The notes: generated from the sequence alone by a model not told the origin. Positions 53,500 to 63,243 are shown, counted from the stretch's first letter. The stretch: DNA of 64,000 nt from Paenibacillus graminis (GCF_000758705.1 NZ_CP009287.1:248001-312000), one strand, 5' to 3'. A program made the numbers and translations.

Positions 53500-54795
53500 T
53501 TACATTTTCCAGATGTCGTCTACCTTCACCGGCTGGCCGGTACGCATGGAGCGGTTGGCCGCAATCCCGGTCATGATCGACATGGCGCCATCCTTGTGCG
53601 AGGCTGCACGGCCAAAGCGGTCCTCCTGTTTCTTATCGAAAATGTCGCGCAGCAGCACCGGATCACCGCCTCCATGGCCGCCTGCACTGCTTTCGAACTG
53701 GACGCGGTAAGGCTCCTTGAAGTGAGGGTAGATGGTGATGTTGACACCCTCCAACGCGCCTTCGTTTTCTTTTTTGCCGCCGGAATTGACGTAGGATTGT
53801 TCAGTGATGCGAACCTCCATACGGCCTTCCGTGCCGTTGAAGACGATAATGAACCCTTCCCAAGGCATATAAGCGTTCAGCGAATAGTTCATAACGGTCT
53901 TATTCTTGTACTTGACCATTACATTCATGGTATCCTCGATGCTGATATTGTCACCGAATACACTTTGGTCGCGCTGATACCCGTCTTCATGCTCTGCGTC
54001 CAGATACATGCTTTTCAGGTGCTCGTTGCGGTCCAGATGGAGCGCGAAGGGATCATTCTCGGCAGCTTTGCTGCCATAGGCACGCTGATAGAATTCGGTG
54101 ATGCCTCTTTTCTCTGCATTTTCTTTGCCGTAGAACCGCAGATCGCCCATGGCGAAGACCGTATCCGGCTGTGAAGCCAGCCAGAAGTTCATCAGGTCGA
54201 AGTGATGCGTCGATTTATGTACCAGCAGGCCGCCGCTGTTCCGTTTGTCCCGGTGCCATCTGCGGAAATAATCCGCTCCATGCTGGGTGTTCAGCAGCCA
54301 CTCGAAATTGACGGACAGGATTTCTCCCAGCACGCCGTCCATAATAACCTCACGGATCTTTGTGTTATGCGGTGCGTAACGGTAATTGAAGGTTACCCGC
54401 AGATTTTTGCCGGTACGCTGGATGGCATCGAAGATCTGCTGGCATTTCTCCTCATCAATGGTCATCGGCTTCTCGGATATGACATCACAGCCCAGCTCCA
54501 TAGCGCGGATAATATACTTGTGGTGTGTACGGTCAATGGTCGTCACCAATACGAAGTCGGGCCGGGTCTCCTCAATCATGCGGTCGAAATTCCCGGCCTT
54601 GTAGGTAGGCACCTTATGGTAGCCGTATTTGTCCGTCAGCATATGGTTAGCAAAATTCATCCGCGTCTGATTGACATCACAGAAGGCTGCGAGTTCGGAG
54701 GTTTCGCTGTAAGCGGTAACCAGTGCGCCGTAAAAAAACTCGGCCCGGCCGCCGGTACCGACTAGCACATATTTCTTTTTGGACAAGGGGATCAC
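53500..54795 (-). CDS. Gfo/Idh/MocA-family oxidoreductase
   Basis: 431 residues. The N-terminal Rossmann fold is YVLVGTGGRAEFFYGALV, and the EKP motif ISEKPMTIDEEKC holds the conserved Lys. The C-terminal dimerisation/substrate domain has GGLLVHKSTHHFDLMNFWL. These enzymes oxidise sugars, inositols or glycosides with NAD(P)+. The large size (431) suggests a sugar-derivative or glycosidase-like member. AGTAAATGG-type upstream sequence with GGGG gives a weak ribosome site. Divergent from an AraC-type regulator, which probably controls it. Confidence 0.9.
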   Translation of the reverse strand: MIPLSKKKYVLVGTGGRAEFFYGALVTAYSETSELAAFCDVNQTRMNFANHMLTDKYGYHKVPTYKAGNFDRMIEETRPDFVLVTTIDRTHHKYIIRAMELGCDVISEKPMTIDEEKCQQIFDAIQRTGKNLRVTFNYRYAPHNTKIREVIMDGVLGEILSVNFEWLLNTQHGADYFRRWHRDKRNSGGLLVHKSTHHFDLMNFWLASQPDTVFAMGDLRFYGKENAEKRGITEFYQRAYGSKAAENDPFALHLDRNEHLKSMYLDAEHEDGYQRDQSVFGDNISIEDTMNVMVKYKNKTVMNYSLNAYMPWEGFIIVFNGTEGRMEVRITEQSYVNSGGKKENEGALEGVNITIYPHFKEPYRVQFESSAGGHGGGDPVLLRDIFDKKQEDRFGRAASHKDGAMSIMTGIAANRSMRTGQPVKVDDIWKM

Positions 54796-54908
54796 TCCAT
54801 TTACTTGGATTTGATTCTATTTTATAGTATAGGAAATGCAAAAAGTGAACGTTATTTAGTTCGATATAGAAAAAAGTATGCATATTTTATCCTAGAGGGA
54901 GGCGCGGT

Positions 54909-55727
54909 GTGGAGCCTTTTTTTCAGGTGGAGCAGCTCAGGCGGTCCGGTAATTTCAATATGGATACCGATCATTTCCATGATTCCTATGAAATCTATTA
55001 TTTGCTGTCCGGGGAGCGGCATTATTATATCCATAACCGGATTTATGCCTTGCAGGCAGGCGATCTGGTCTTCATCAACAAAAATCAGCTGCATCGTACA
55101 ACCAGCCGCAACCGCTCGCGGCATGAGCGGATTCTGGTCAATTTTGACGATTTGTTCCTGGAGCCTGCGGCAGGCCTTGTGCCGGACTTGGCAGAGATGT
55201 TCCAGGGAGAGAGCTTTTTGCTCCGGCCCAATGCCCATGAGCAGGGGGAGATTGCCGATCTGTTCCAGGCGATGCTGCAGGAGCAGCGGGAGGGAGCGCC
55301 GTGGAGCAGGCCGTATCTGCAGACGCTGCTGCTTCAGCTGCTGATCCGGCTGGACCGCATCCGTAATGCGAAGCCGGCGGTGGTGATTCCGGAGCAAAGT
55401 GAAGCACAGCACCGGGTCTACGGCATTATTGAATATCTGGATGCCCATTATGGCGAAAAGTTGACGCTTGGAGGCATTGCCGAGCATTTTTTCATCAGCT
55501 CTACGTATTTATGCCGGACGTTCAAACAGACGACAGGGTTTACAATGATCGAGTATTTGAATTATGTCCGCATCCGCGAGACGAAAGCCCTGCTCCGGAC
55601 AACGGATTGGAGAGTGACCCGGATCGCCCGGGAGACGGGATTCGAGAGCATTGCCCATTTCGGTCGGGTATTTAAGGAAATCACCGGACGTTCGCCGCTG
55701 CAATACCGGAAGCAGAACCGGGAGTAG
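54909..55727 (+). CDS. AraC-family regulator with cupin sensor
   Basis: 272 residues. The N-terminal cupin (about 10-90) has FHDSYEIYYLLSGERHYYIH and GDLVFINKNQLHRT. The C-terminal double helix-turn-helix (about 175-270) has LGGIAEHFFISSTYLCRTFK and IARETGFESIAHFGRVFKEI. The start is GTG at 54909 with GAGGGAGG 6 bases upstream. Typical of sugar-catabolism activators. Divergent from the Gfo/Idh/MocA gene across 113 bases of AT-rich DNA, so that gene is the likely target. Confidence 0.92.
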   Translation: MEPFFQVEQLRRSGNFNMDTDHFHDSYEIYYLLSGERHYYIHNRIYALQAGDLVFINKNQLHRTTSRNRSRHERILVNFDDLFLEPAAGLVPDLAEMFQGESFLLRPNAHEQGEIADLFQAMLQEQREGAPWSRPYLQTLLLQLLIRLDRIRNAKPAVVIPEQSEAQHRVYGIIEYLDAHYGEKLTLGGIAEHFFISSTYLCRTFKQTTGFTMIEYLNYVRIRETKALLRTTDWRVTRIARETGFESIAHFGRVFKEITGRSPLQYRKQNRE

Positions 55728-55787
55728 TCCCGGAAGTGTAATCCAAGCCGGTTTCCCAACATATCAAAACAGCTAAGAGGTGCTTTA

Positions 55788-56213
55788 ATGAAATTTCATG
55801 AATTTTATGTCGGACAAGTCTTTAAAACCAAGTCTATAACAATCACTAAAGAGAGTATTACAAGTTTTGCAGCGGAGTTTGATCCGCAGTATATGCATTT
55901 GGATGAAGACAAAGCAAAGCAAGGGAGATTTAATGGAATCATCGCTTCAGGAATACAAACCATGGCAGTCTCATTTAAGATCTGGGTTGAAACGGGGAGT
56001 TATGGCGATGATATTATTGCCGGAACGGCTATGAATCATCTGAAATTTATAAAACCCGTGTATCCAGAGGATGAATTGCATACTGTTGTTGAAGTAACAG
56101 CGCTAAAAGAGAAGAAAAATGAAACAGGGAGCGTTACTGTATGGCTGTCAACGTTCAACCAGAAGGATGAGAAGGTATTTGAAGGTGAATTAACCGTTCT
56201 GGTTAAGCGGTAA
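55788..56213 (+). CDS. MaoC-like hot-dog dehydratase
   Basis: 141 residues, one hot-dog fold, acting on acyl-CoA type enoyl substrates. The catalytic loop FAAEFDPQYMHLDEDKAKQG holds the Asp and His of (R)-specific enoyl-CoA hydratases, followed by FNGIIASGIQTMAV. GAGGTG lies 8 bases before the ATG. It stands alone; no fatty-acid or polyester genes adjoin, so the physiological role is unclear. Confidence 0.9.
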   Translation: MKFHEFYVGQVFKTKSITITKESITSFAAEFDPQYMHLDEDKAKQGRFNGIIASGIQTMAVSFKIWVETGSYGDDIIAGTAMNHLKFIKPVYPEDELHTVVEVTALKEKKNETGSVTVWLSTFNQKDEKVFEGELTVLVKR

Positions 56214-56235
56214 ACGTAATTACTCAGCTCCAAAG

Positions 56236-56418
56236 GTGAAGATGCACAGTAAAGGCGGCGAAGACTTCACGTACTCTAGTATTTCCAATATAGAGCCGCT
56301 CAAGAACGGTACGCTTGTCTATCTCGCTGAGGTGCCTGACGAAGTAAAGTCCGGCAGCAAACCACTCTATGCCGAGGTGAACATCGAAGGCGAAATCTAT
56401 CGTTATACCATTCGTTGA
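56236..56418 (+). pseudogene. Orphan C-terminal fragment, possible gene remnant
   Basis: 60 residues with no ribosome site: MHSKGGEDFTYSSISNIEPL and onward, ending EIYRYTIR. The frame is open upstream through the MaoC end (it overlaps that gene in another frame), and the sequence reads like the tail of a larger surface or wall-binding protein. A terminator follows directly, as after a real gene. I recognise no family. Confidence 0.35.
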
Positions 56419-56425
56419 TAAAACC

Positions 56426-56480
56426 AAAAAGAGACTGGCCTCTCCGCAGAGTATTCTGCGGAGATAGGCAGTCTCTTTTT
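56426..56480. terminator. Terminator, two stacked stems
   Basis: AAAAAGAGACTG (56426-56437) pairs with CAGTCTCTTTTT (56469-56480), with CTCCGCAGA/TCTGCGGAG inside. Serves the remnant on one strand and the GH4 gene on the other. Confidence 0.9.
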
Positions 56481-56498
56481 GCTGAACACAATTATTGT

Positions 56499-57833
56499 CT
56501 ATTGTGCTGGTGTTCCGGCAGTCTCCTTAGCAAAAAAGTTCGGCAAATACTCCTTGTTTGCTTCCAGCATTTCGTCCAGCATGGCGATGGCTACTTCTAC
56601 CGAAGGCACCAGCGGATGATGCGCCAGCGCTTGGATCGCCAGGCTGCGGTCGCCGGTCACGGCGGCGTCAATCGCGAGCTGCTCATAGGTTTTGACGGAA
56701 TGGATCAGTCCTTTGGCCATCGGCGGAATCTTGGTCAGCGGCAGCGGCAGCGGTCCGGTCTTGGTCACCACACAGTTGACTTCAATGCTGGCATCCTCCG
56801 GCAGGAAATCAAGGATTCCGCGGTTTGCGACATTCAGCGTCTGGATATCGTTCGTGCCATTGTGAAGGGAACGCATCAGATTGACTGCGGCCTCGGAATA
56901 AAAGGCTCCGCCGCGCTGCTCCAGCTGCTTCGGCTTTTCGCTCAGCTCAGGATTGCCGTAGATTTCGAACAGTTCTTCCTCAACGCGTTTGACGACCTCG
57001 GCGCGGTTGCCGCCCTGCTTGAAGGATTCCAACTGCTCTGCGAGCATGGCATCGGTCATATAAAAATATTTCAGGTAGTAGGAGGGCAGAGCGTGTAAGG
57101 ATTGCAGGAACTCGGGATTCCACTCCCGGGCCGGCACATTCTTTGCGCTGTAGCCTGCAGTATCAGCCAGCATGTCATCCAGTTTGTCTTCACCCTCTAC
57201 ATCAATGCGGGTAATCCAATGCAGATGGTTCAGGCCGACGAATTCGGCATAGATCCGGTCAGGCGCAGCATTGTATTTGGCGGATACCTGCTTGATCAGT
57301 CCGATCGGGGCATTGCACAGCCCTATACTTTTAACGTTCGAATACCGCAGCACGGCCTCGGTAACCATGCCCGCCGGATTCGTGAAATTGAGCAGCCAGG
57401 CATTCGGGGCCAGCTCTTCGATATCCCGGCAGATATCCAGGATTACAGGGATAGTGCGCAGAGCCTTCAGCATTCCGCCCGGGCCGGTCGTTTCCTGGCC
57501 GATCACACCGTATTTCAGCGGGATTGACTCGTCGCGGGCACGGGCATCCAGCATGCCGACACGAATCTGGGTGCTGACGAAATCGGCCCCTTCAATCGCC
57601 TTGCGGCGGTCCGTTGTCAGGTGGATTTCAATCGGAAGCCCTGATTTCTCTACCATGCGTTTCGCGAGGCTGCCGACAATATTCAGCTTGCGCAGGCCCG
57701 GTTCAATGTCCACAAGCCATAGCTCGCGGACGGGAAGCTCCTTGTGATGAAGAATGAAGCCTTCGACAAGTTCGGGGGTATAGGAAGAGCCGCCGCCGAT
57801 GACGGCGATTTTGAGACCTTGGTTAGCTGCCAA
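56499..57833 (-). CDS. GH4 6-phospho-beta-glucosidase-type glycosidase
   Basis: 444 residues. GH4 enzymes cleave phosphorylated glycosides by an NAD+- and Mn2+-dependent redox-elimination. NAD motif IAVIGGGSSYTPELVEGF, metal ligands Cys in IGLCNAPIGLIKQ and His in FVGLNHLHWITR, and LLNFTNPAGMVTEAV. The likely substrate is a 6-phospho-beta-glycoside such as cellobiose- or chitobiose-phosphate. It lies 6 bases after a BadF-type sugar kinase, in a locus with an ABC importer, not a PTS, so the kinase may supply the phosphate. Confidence 0.93.
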   Translation of the reverse strand: MAANQGLKIAVIGGGSSYTPELVEGFILHHKELPVRELWLVDIEPGLRKLNIVGSLAKRMVEKSGLPIEIHLTTDRRKAIEGADFVSTQIRVGMLDARARDESIPLKYGVIGQETTGPGGMLKALRTIPVILDICRDIEELAPNAWLLNFTNPAGMVTEAVLRYSNVKSIGLCNAPIGLIKQVSAKYNAAPDRIYAEFVGLNHLHWITRIDVEGEDKLDDMLADTAGYSAKNVPAREWNPEFLQSLHALPSYYLKYFYMTDAMLAEQLESFKQGGNRAEVVKRVEEELFEIYGNPELSEKPKQLEQRGGAFYSEAAVNLMRSLHNGTNDIQTLNVANRGILDFLPEDASIEVNCVVTKTGPLPLPLTKIPPMAKGLIHSVKTYEQLAIDAAVTGDRSLAIQALAHHPLVPSVEVAIAMLDEMLEANKEYLPNFFAKETAGTPAQ

Positions 57834-57839
57834 GATAAA

Positions 57840-58835
57840 TCACTCCTGTCTGGTTGTGATGGGAATTGCTTCGAAATCCTGAAACACACGCATTTTCTCA
57901 TAAATCCCGTTGGTTACGATAATGCCGTCCTCCTCCAGTGCCGACCATACGGCACCAACGACAGGCTCCGTAGTTAAGGTGACTACCGAAGCATTCGGGG
58001 CTGCATTGTGAACCGCCTGCTCAATCGGGCCGCGGATCCAGCCCCGGTCGCCCCGGGTGAGCAGGCTTCCGGCCAAGACCACATCAAACACATCGTTTGC
58101 CATGCCCAGCCGATGGATGACAGCAGCAGCGGCTTTGCCCAGCTCCACGCCCTGGCGGTGCAGAATAGCCAGCGCGGCGGCGTCGCCTTCGGCCGCTGCC
58201 GGGAACAGCAGGCGGGCCGCGTCCAGCGGCACAGACTTCCCGTGATCGAGGAAGTCATTGAACATGTCCTCCACCTGTGCATAGCCGAGCAGCTTCAATA
58301 GCGGCTCTGTTAGCAGAGTGGGCGCCTCGCGCCCGTCCCAGGCCCGGAGCACAGTGCGGAATACCTCGATGTTCAGCGCTCCGCCGCCGCCGAAATCGCC
58401 GTACATGTAATCAAAGCCGCCGCATTGATAATGACGGCCGTCGCGGCTGCGCCCGGCGGCGTTCGTGCCGGTGCCGCAGATCAGGGCAACCCCGCAGGGG
58501 CGGCTCGTGCCCGCCCGCAGACCGATCATCGGATCGCCGCTGATCGTATAATTCATAAATCCGATGGTGCGGATCATCGGATGGAGGATATCGTAATCGG
58601 TCTTGCGGTCAGCACCGGCAAGTCCCAGGTAAGCGTGTCTTATATCGCTAAGCTGAAGTCCGGCTTCCGCAAGCGCCTCGAAGGCCGCCGCGCTGATGCT
58701 GGCGGCGGCCCGGCGGGCTCCCGTCTGGTGGTTGCCATTGCCGCTCCTGCCTTTGCCGAGCACATTGCCGTGCTCATCGCAGAGCAGGGCGTAGGTTTTG
58801 CTTCCTCCGCCATCGATGCCCATGTAGTAAGCCAA
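57840..58835 (-). CDS. BadF/BcrA/BcrD-type sugar kinase, N-acetylglucosamine kinase-like
   Basis: 331 residues of the ASKHA fold. Phosphate-1 motif YYMGIDGGGSKTYALLCDE, phosphate-2 GVALICGTGTNAAGR, and the adenosine motif VFDVVLAGSLLTRG near the C-terminus. Relatives phosphorylate N-acetylglucosamine, N-acetylmuramic acid or glucosamine with ATP. The ATG at 58835 begins MAYYMG. It follows the LacI regulator by 126 bases, a gap that holds a weak TTAGC/GCTAA hairpin, and precedes the GH4 gene by 6 bases. Confidence 0.9.
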   Translation of the reverse strand: MAYYMGIDGGGSKTYALLCDEHGNVLGKGRSGNGNHQTGARRAAASISAAAFEALAEAGLQLSDIRHAYLGLAGADRKTDYDILHPMIRTIGFMNYTISGDPMIGLRAGTSRPCGVALICGTGTNAAGRSRDGRHYQCGGFDYMYGDFGGGGALNIEVFRTVLRAWDGREAPTLLTEPLLKLLGYAQVEDMFNDFLDHGKSVPLDAARLLFPAAAEGDAAALAILHRQGVELGKAAAAVIHRLGMANDVFDVVLAGSLLTRGDRGWIRGPIEQAVHNAAPNASVVTLTTEPVVGAVWSALEEDGIIVTNGIYEKMRVFQDFEAIPITTRQE

Positions 58836-58961
58836 TGGTCGTCACTCCTAAAGTTTTGTAGTCCACACTTCCTTAATATACTTCGCAAACCCTGCTTCGA
58901 AAGCATACGCTAAGTTTGGTTAGCTTTCGCATCCTGAAGTACTTCTAGTGAAACACGGTGT

Positions 58962-59951
58962 CTACTTGGATGAGGTAGATTCCCGCACAATCAGCTCCGG
59001 GTCAATCCTTACGTTGGCACCGCGCTTCATGGTCCCGCCTATGCGTTTCAGCAGCATATCGGCAGCGGCCAGCCCTATCTTGTCCGCCGGCTGGCGCAGG
59101 GTCGTCAGATGCGGGCGAAGCTGCGAGGCGATGTAGTGATCGTCATAGCCGACAATGGATACCTCTTCCGGGATGCGGACTCCTGCCTCCATCAGGGCGT
59201 TGATTACCCCGAGGGCGATATTGTCATCGCCGGTAAAAACAGCCGTGGGCAGATTGCCTTCGGACAGCCAGCGTTTTGCGGTATCGTAGCCCTGGGCGAT
59301 TTCGAAATCGCCATGAACAACTTCGAAGGGCGCCAGCCCTTGTTCCTCAAGCGCCTTCAGGAATCCCGCGCGCCGTTCTCTGGTACTGCGGAACATCTCC
59401 TGTCCGCAGAGATGGGCGATAGAGGTATGCCCCAGCTCCAGCAGGTGGCGGGCTGCGGCATACCCGCCTTTTACATTGTCAATGGTAATCGAATAGCTGT
59501 CATTCTCGGGCTGCTGGTTATCAATCAGCACATAGGGGATGCCCCTCCGTTTCAGCTCTACAATATAATTATCCTCCTGCATCGGAGAGAGCAGAATTAG
59601 ACCGTCTACCCGGTCCTCCTGGATCAGGTAGTGGTTCTCGTCGGAGCCGATGCCGGTTGAAATGGAAATGGCCAGAAAATATCCATGCAGCGCCAGCACC
59701 TCATTCAGCTCCTTGACCACCGCATCGAAAAAGGAGTCCTGCAGTGTAGTAACGATCAGGCCAATGATGCCGGTCTTGCCGCTGGCCAGGCTGCGGGCCG
59801 CCGCATTGGGGCGGTAATCCAGCTCTTTGATGGCTTCCAGCACCTTCTGGCGGTTTTTCTCGCGGACCGAACCTGCGCCGTTGATGACCCGGGATACCGT
59901 GACTACGGATAACCCGGATTTTTTGGCTACATCAAAAATACTTACTTTCAT
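58962..59951 (-). CDS. LacI-family transcription regulator
   Basis: 329 residues. LacI helix-turn-helix at 2-47: VSIFDVAKKSGLSVVTVSRV with the hinge ELDYRPNAAARSLASG. Periplasmic-binding-type effector domain follows, starting GIIGLIVTTLQDSFF, with IVGYDDHYIASQLRPHLTT. CcpA-like hinge and length. It sits between importer and catabolic genes and is likely the local sugar repressor, acting on the candidate operators at 63.27-63.45 kb. That link is inference. Confidence 0.93.
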   Translation of the reverse strand: MKVSIFDVAKKSGLSVVTVSRVINGAGSVREKNRQKVLEAIKELDYRPNAAARSLASGKTGIIGLIVTTLQDSFFDAVVKELNEVLALHGYFLAISISTGIGSDENHYLIQEDRVDGLILLSPMQEDNYIVELKRRGIPYVLIDNQQPENDSYSITIDNVKGGYAAARHLLELGHTSIAHLCGQEMFRSTRERRAGFLKALEEQGLAPFEVVHGDFEIAQGYDTAKRWLSEGNLPTAVFTGDDNIALGVINALMEAGVRIPEEVSIVGYDDHYIASQLRPHLTTLRQPADKIGLAAADMLLKRIGGTMKRGANVRIDPELIVRESTSSK

Positions 59952-60037
59952 CTCAAACGCTCCTTGCAGCGGATTTTCCGAATCTAACCTTACCTTCAGT
60001 ATACAGGGCTTGCCGGATATCCGCTAAACGTAGGGAT

Positions 60038-61423
60038 TTATCTCTTAATAATCTCGGTCACTTTCTTCTGGATGACCGGCATAACCTCCTCCAGTGTCTT
60101 ATGTCCGGTTTCGACCGGCTGCAGCTCATTGATGAACATGTCGTTGATCTGCGAGTAGTTGGTGATCAGATGGTTGTAGGATTCGAAGCCGTATTTGACC
60201 GCGCCCTCGTAGACCTTTTTCACATCCTGCGGATCAATGCCTTCAAAATGTTTATAATACGCTTCCGCGGCTTCGGTGTTGACCGGCGGGTTGCCGCCGC
60301 TCAGCTCGATGGACTTCTCCTGGACTTCGGTAGTCACCAGATATTTAATCCATTCAAAGGCTTCCTTCGGATGCTTCGAATCCTTCAGAATCATCAGCGG
60401 ATCAACGAACAGTGTGCTGCGCACCTTGTCATTGCCTCCCCAAGGAACGGCGGCTACACCGATTTTGAATGGAAAATCATTTGCTCCCGCCAGGTTCCAC
60501 GAGCCGCCGATGGACATGCCGATTTTACCTGCGACGAAGGGATCGCCGTTCTGGCCGGCCACGCTTTTGCTCCACTCGGAGGTCGGTGAGACTTTATCCT
60601 TGAATATCAGATCGAACAGCTTTTGATAAGCTGCAATCACCCCGGGAGAGTCGAAGTGAGTTTCGGAAGGCACGCCCCCGTTCGACCAGGTATCTTCAGA
60701 ATAAGGCTCAGCTCCAAAATAAAGCGGCCGCATATCGCGTTCGGCCCAGGTGAAGTCCACACCGTACTGGGTCTTGGCAATATCATCAGAGACCACGGTC
60801 ATTTTCTTAGCTTCTTCGACCATCTTGTCAAAGGTCCAGCTTTTGTCCTCGTAATCGCTTGGCGGGTAGGAGAGCTTCGCCGCATCGAACATGTCTTTGT
60901 TGTAGAGCATCAAGGTGACATACATGTTGACCGGAATGCCGTAGGTGCGGTCCTTGACGGTGTAGATCTTCATGAGATTGTCGGGGATGTGGTAATCCTC
61001 CTGCTTGAACCCGTCCTCTTTAATCAGATCTGTCAAATCCAGCAGCATGTCCTTGTTGTAATATTCGGCAAAACCGCCATATCCGTAATGGCTCGTGACA
61101 TCCGGAGATTTGCCTCCGGCGATCAGTGTCTGCAGCTTGCTGTCAAACTGCTCGTAGGGCGCTTTTTCCACCTTGACCCGGATGTTCGGATGTTCCTTCT
61201 CGAAGTCGGGAATCAGTTTCTCAATAAACGTGCGGTCCTCGGAATCAATGGTATAGTGGGTGATCGTTACTTGTTCCCCTGAGCCGCCGCTGTCTGCTGC
61301 GCCATGATTTCCTTCAGCCACATTGCCCGCCGATTTGCCTCCGCTGCAGCCGGATAAGGCCGCCATTGCGGTTAGACCGGCTGCAAGCAGCAGGGCGGAT
61401 GTTTTGCGGTTACGGTTATTCAT
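60038..61423 (-). CDS. Sugar-binding lipoprotein of the second ABC importer
   Basis: 461 residues. Signal peptide with lipobox AALSGC, Cys26. Family 1 binding protein, with TITHYTIDSEDRTFIEKLIP in part at the mature start and PDVTSHYGYGGFAEYYNKDM. It lies downstream of the two permease genes (52 bases after the MalG type) and 86 bases upstream of the LacI gene. It presumably binds a disaccharide that the kinase and GH4 enzyme then use. Confidence 0.92.
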   Translation of the reverse strand: MNNRNRKTSALLLAAGLTAMAALSGCSGGKSAGNVAEGNHGAADSGGSGEQVTITHYTIDSEDRTFIEKLIPDFEKEHPNIRVKVEKAPYEQFDSKLQTLIAGGKSPDVTSHYGYGGFAEYYNKDMLLDLTDLIKEDGFKQEDYHIPDNLMKIYTVKDRTYGIPVNMYVTLMLYNKDMFDAAKLSYPPSDYEDKSWTFDKMVEEAKKMTVVSDDIAKTQYGVDFTWAERDMRPLYFGAEPYSEDTWSNGGVPSETHFDSPGVIAAYQKLFDLIFKDKVSPTSEWSKSVAGQNGDPFVAGKIGMSIGGSWNLAGANDFPFKIGVAAVPWGGNDKVRSTLFVDPLMILKDSKHPKEAFEWIKYLVTTEVQEKSIELSGGNPPVNTEAAEAYYKHFEGIDPQDVKKVYEGAVKYGFESYNHLITNYSQINDMFINELQPVETGHKTLEEVMPVIQKKVTEIIKR

Positions 61424-61474
61424 CAGCTAATCCCTCTTTTCAAGTCGTATTGGGCCGCCGGATTAGGGCGGTAA

Positions 61475-62353
61475 TTACTTGATGCCGGTTAGTACAATGC
61501 CTTCGACGAATTGCTTCTGGGCAAGCGCAAACAAGGTAACGATAGGAAGCATCGCCAGTACAGAGGCAACCATCAAGAGATGCCAGGGCGGAATGCGGAA
61601 GCGCGACGAGGTCAGGGAAGCCATGCCGACCGGCAGCGTGAACTTCTCCGACGAGCTTAAGTAGAGAACGGGCGTAAGCAAGTCATTCCAGCTGTAGATA
61701 AAAGCAAAAATCGCAACCGTTGCCAGCGCCGGAGCCGACAGCGGCAGGGCAATTGTCCACCACATCCGCAGCTCGCCGCAGCCGTCGATCCGTCCGGCAT
61801 CGAACAATTCTTCCGGCAGGGTGGAGAAGAACTGCCGCAGCAGGAAAATGTTGTACGCCGAGCCGAAGAACGCGGGCACGATCAGCGGCAGGAAAGTATC
61901 AATCCAGTTCATGTGGGAGAAGAGCACGAACTGCGGAATCATAATCGCCGGATACGGCAGCATCATGGTGCTGAGCACCAGGACGAACAGGAACTGGTTG
62001 CCTCTTCCTCTGAACCGGGCGAATCCGTAAGCGACCAGCCCCGAGGAGATCAGGGTGCCGATGACCGTCAGCACGGCAATGATCAGGCTGTTCTTGTAGA
62101 GCGTACCGAACTGCAGCGTATCAAAAATATCCCGGTAGTTGCTCCACGCCCAGCTCTCAGGCAGAAAGGTCGGCGGAAACTTCAGCATCTCCTTCTTCGA
62201 CTTCAGCGAGGTGGAGACCATGAAAAACAAGGGCAGCAGCATTAGAAAAGTGGTGATCAGCAGTGTGATGAAGCTGGCTGCCTTCACGGGATCGATTCTC
62301 CGGCGGTGCGCGGAAGCGGCAGGGCGGTGGTTGGCTGTTCGGACAATGCTCAT
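61475..62353 (-). CDS. Carbohydrate ABC importer permease, MalG type
   Basis: 292 residues, six membrane helices, EAA-type loop GRIDGCGELRMWWTIALPLS (G-RID-G-C-GE pattern), ending VEGIVLTGIK. Overlaps the MalF-type permease stop by 4 bases. No ATPase gene adjoins. Confidence 0.92.
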   Translation of the reverse strand: MSIVRTANHRPAASAHRRRIDPVKAASFITLLITTFLMLLPLFFMVSTSLKSKKEMLKFPPTFLPESWAWSNYRDIFDTLQFGTLYKNSLIIAVLTVIGTLISSGLVAYGFARFRGRGNQFLFVLVLSTMMLPYPAIMIPQFVLFSHMNWIDTFLPLIVPAFFGSAYNIFLLRQFFSTLPEELFDAGRIDGCGELRMWWTIALPLSAPALATVAIFAFIYSWNDLLTPVLYLSSSEKFTLPVGMASLTSSRFRIPPWHLLMVASVLAMLPIVTLFALAQKQFVEGIVLTGIK

Positions 62354-63243
62354 CGGCGTCCGCCTCCTTCATAGTGCACATAACGGTTCGACAGCTTCAT
62401 AATAATCGCCGTGAATATCATGACGACGATCAGCAGCACCCACGCCAGGGCAGAAGAGTAGCCGGCCCGGTATTCCTTGAAGGCGCTGGTGTAAAGATTG
62501 TAGACATAGAACCAGGTAGAGTAGTTCGGACCGCCTTGGGTCATGACGAACGCCTGGGTGAAAACCTGGAATGAATCAATCAGGCCCATAATGAGCTGGA
62601 ACAGCAGCACCGGTGAGATCATCGGCAGGGTGATATTCAGGAAAATTCTGAACCGCCCGGCTCCGTCAAGATTGGCGGCTTCGATGAGGCTGGCTGGCAC
62701 ACCCTGCAGCCCGGCCAGGAAGAGGATCATGCCAGAACCAGCAGTCCAAAGGGACATGATAATCAAGGCATACAATGCTGTGTCCGGGTTCATCAGCCAG
62801 GCCGGGCCATGGATGCCGAACCAGGAGAGCATGTAGTTGAAGAGGCCGATCTGCGGGTTGAAGATCCAGTACCAGAGGAGCGACATGGCTACCCCGGACA
62901 CCATGCTCGGAAAATACATCGCCGTGCGGAAAAATCCGCGCAGCGGGATCGTCTGGTGCAGCAGCAGGGCGAAGCCAAGACCCAGCAGCAGCTGTATCGG
63001 CACACTGACGAGGGTGTACCTCAGGGTAACCGTGACCGATTTCCAGAACAGCTCATTGTGGAACATCTCCGTGTAATTGGCGAGTCCAATGAATCTTGGC
63101 GGGTGAATGATGTCATAATCGGTGAAGCTGTAATACAGCGACGAAAGGATAGGATACAAGGCGAACACCAGAAAACCGACTAGCCACGGAGAGATGAACA
63201 TATACATATAGAACGTCTGCCGCCTGCTCTCACTCTTAATCAC
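62350..63243 (-). CDS. Carbohydrate ABC importer permease, MalF type
   Basis: 297 residues, six membrane helices, EAA loop EAANLDGAGRFRIFLNITLP. First gene of the importer operon. The start ATG at 63243 follows the 440-base control region 63244-63683, which holds three operator-like palindromes and no gene. Together with the MalG partner it forms the membrane channel; the ATPase is probably a shared MsmX-type protein encoded elsewhere. Confidence 0.92.
   Translation of the reverse strand: MIKSESRRQTFYMYMFISPWLVGFLVFALYPILSSLYYSFTDYDIIHPPRFIGLANYTEMFHNELFWKSVTVTLRYTLVSVPIQLLLGLGFALLLHQTIPLRGFFRTAMYFPSMVSGVAMSLLWYWIFNPQIGLFNYMLSWFGIHGPAWLMNPDTALYALIIMSLWTAGSGMILFLAGLQGVPASLIEAANLDGAGRFRIFLNITLPMISPVLLFQLIMGLIDSFQVFTQAFVMTQGGPNYSTWFYVYNLYTSAFKEYRAGYSSALAWVLLIVVMIFTAIIMKLSNRYVHYEGGGRR

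Noticed and set aside
53596..54174. 192-residue plus-strand frame inside the Gfo/Idh/MocA gene
   Set aside because: Antisense shadow of a well supported gene, no ribosome site.
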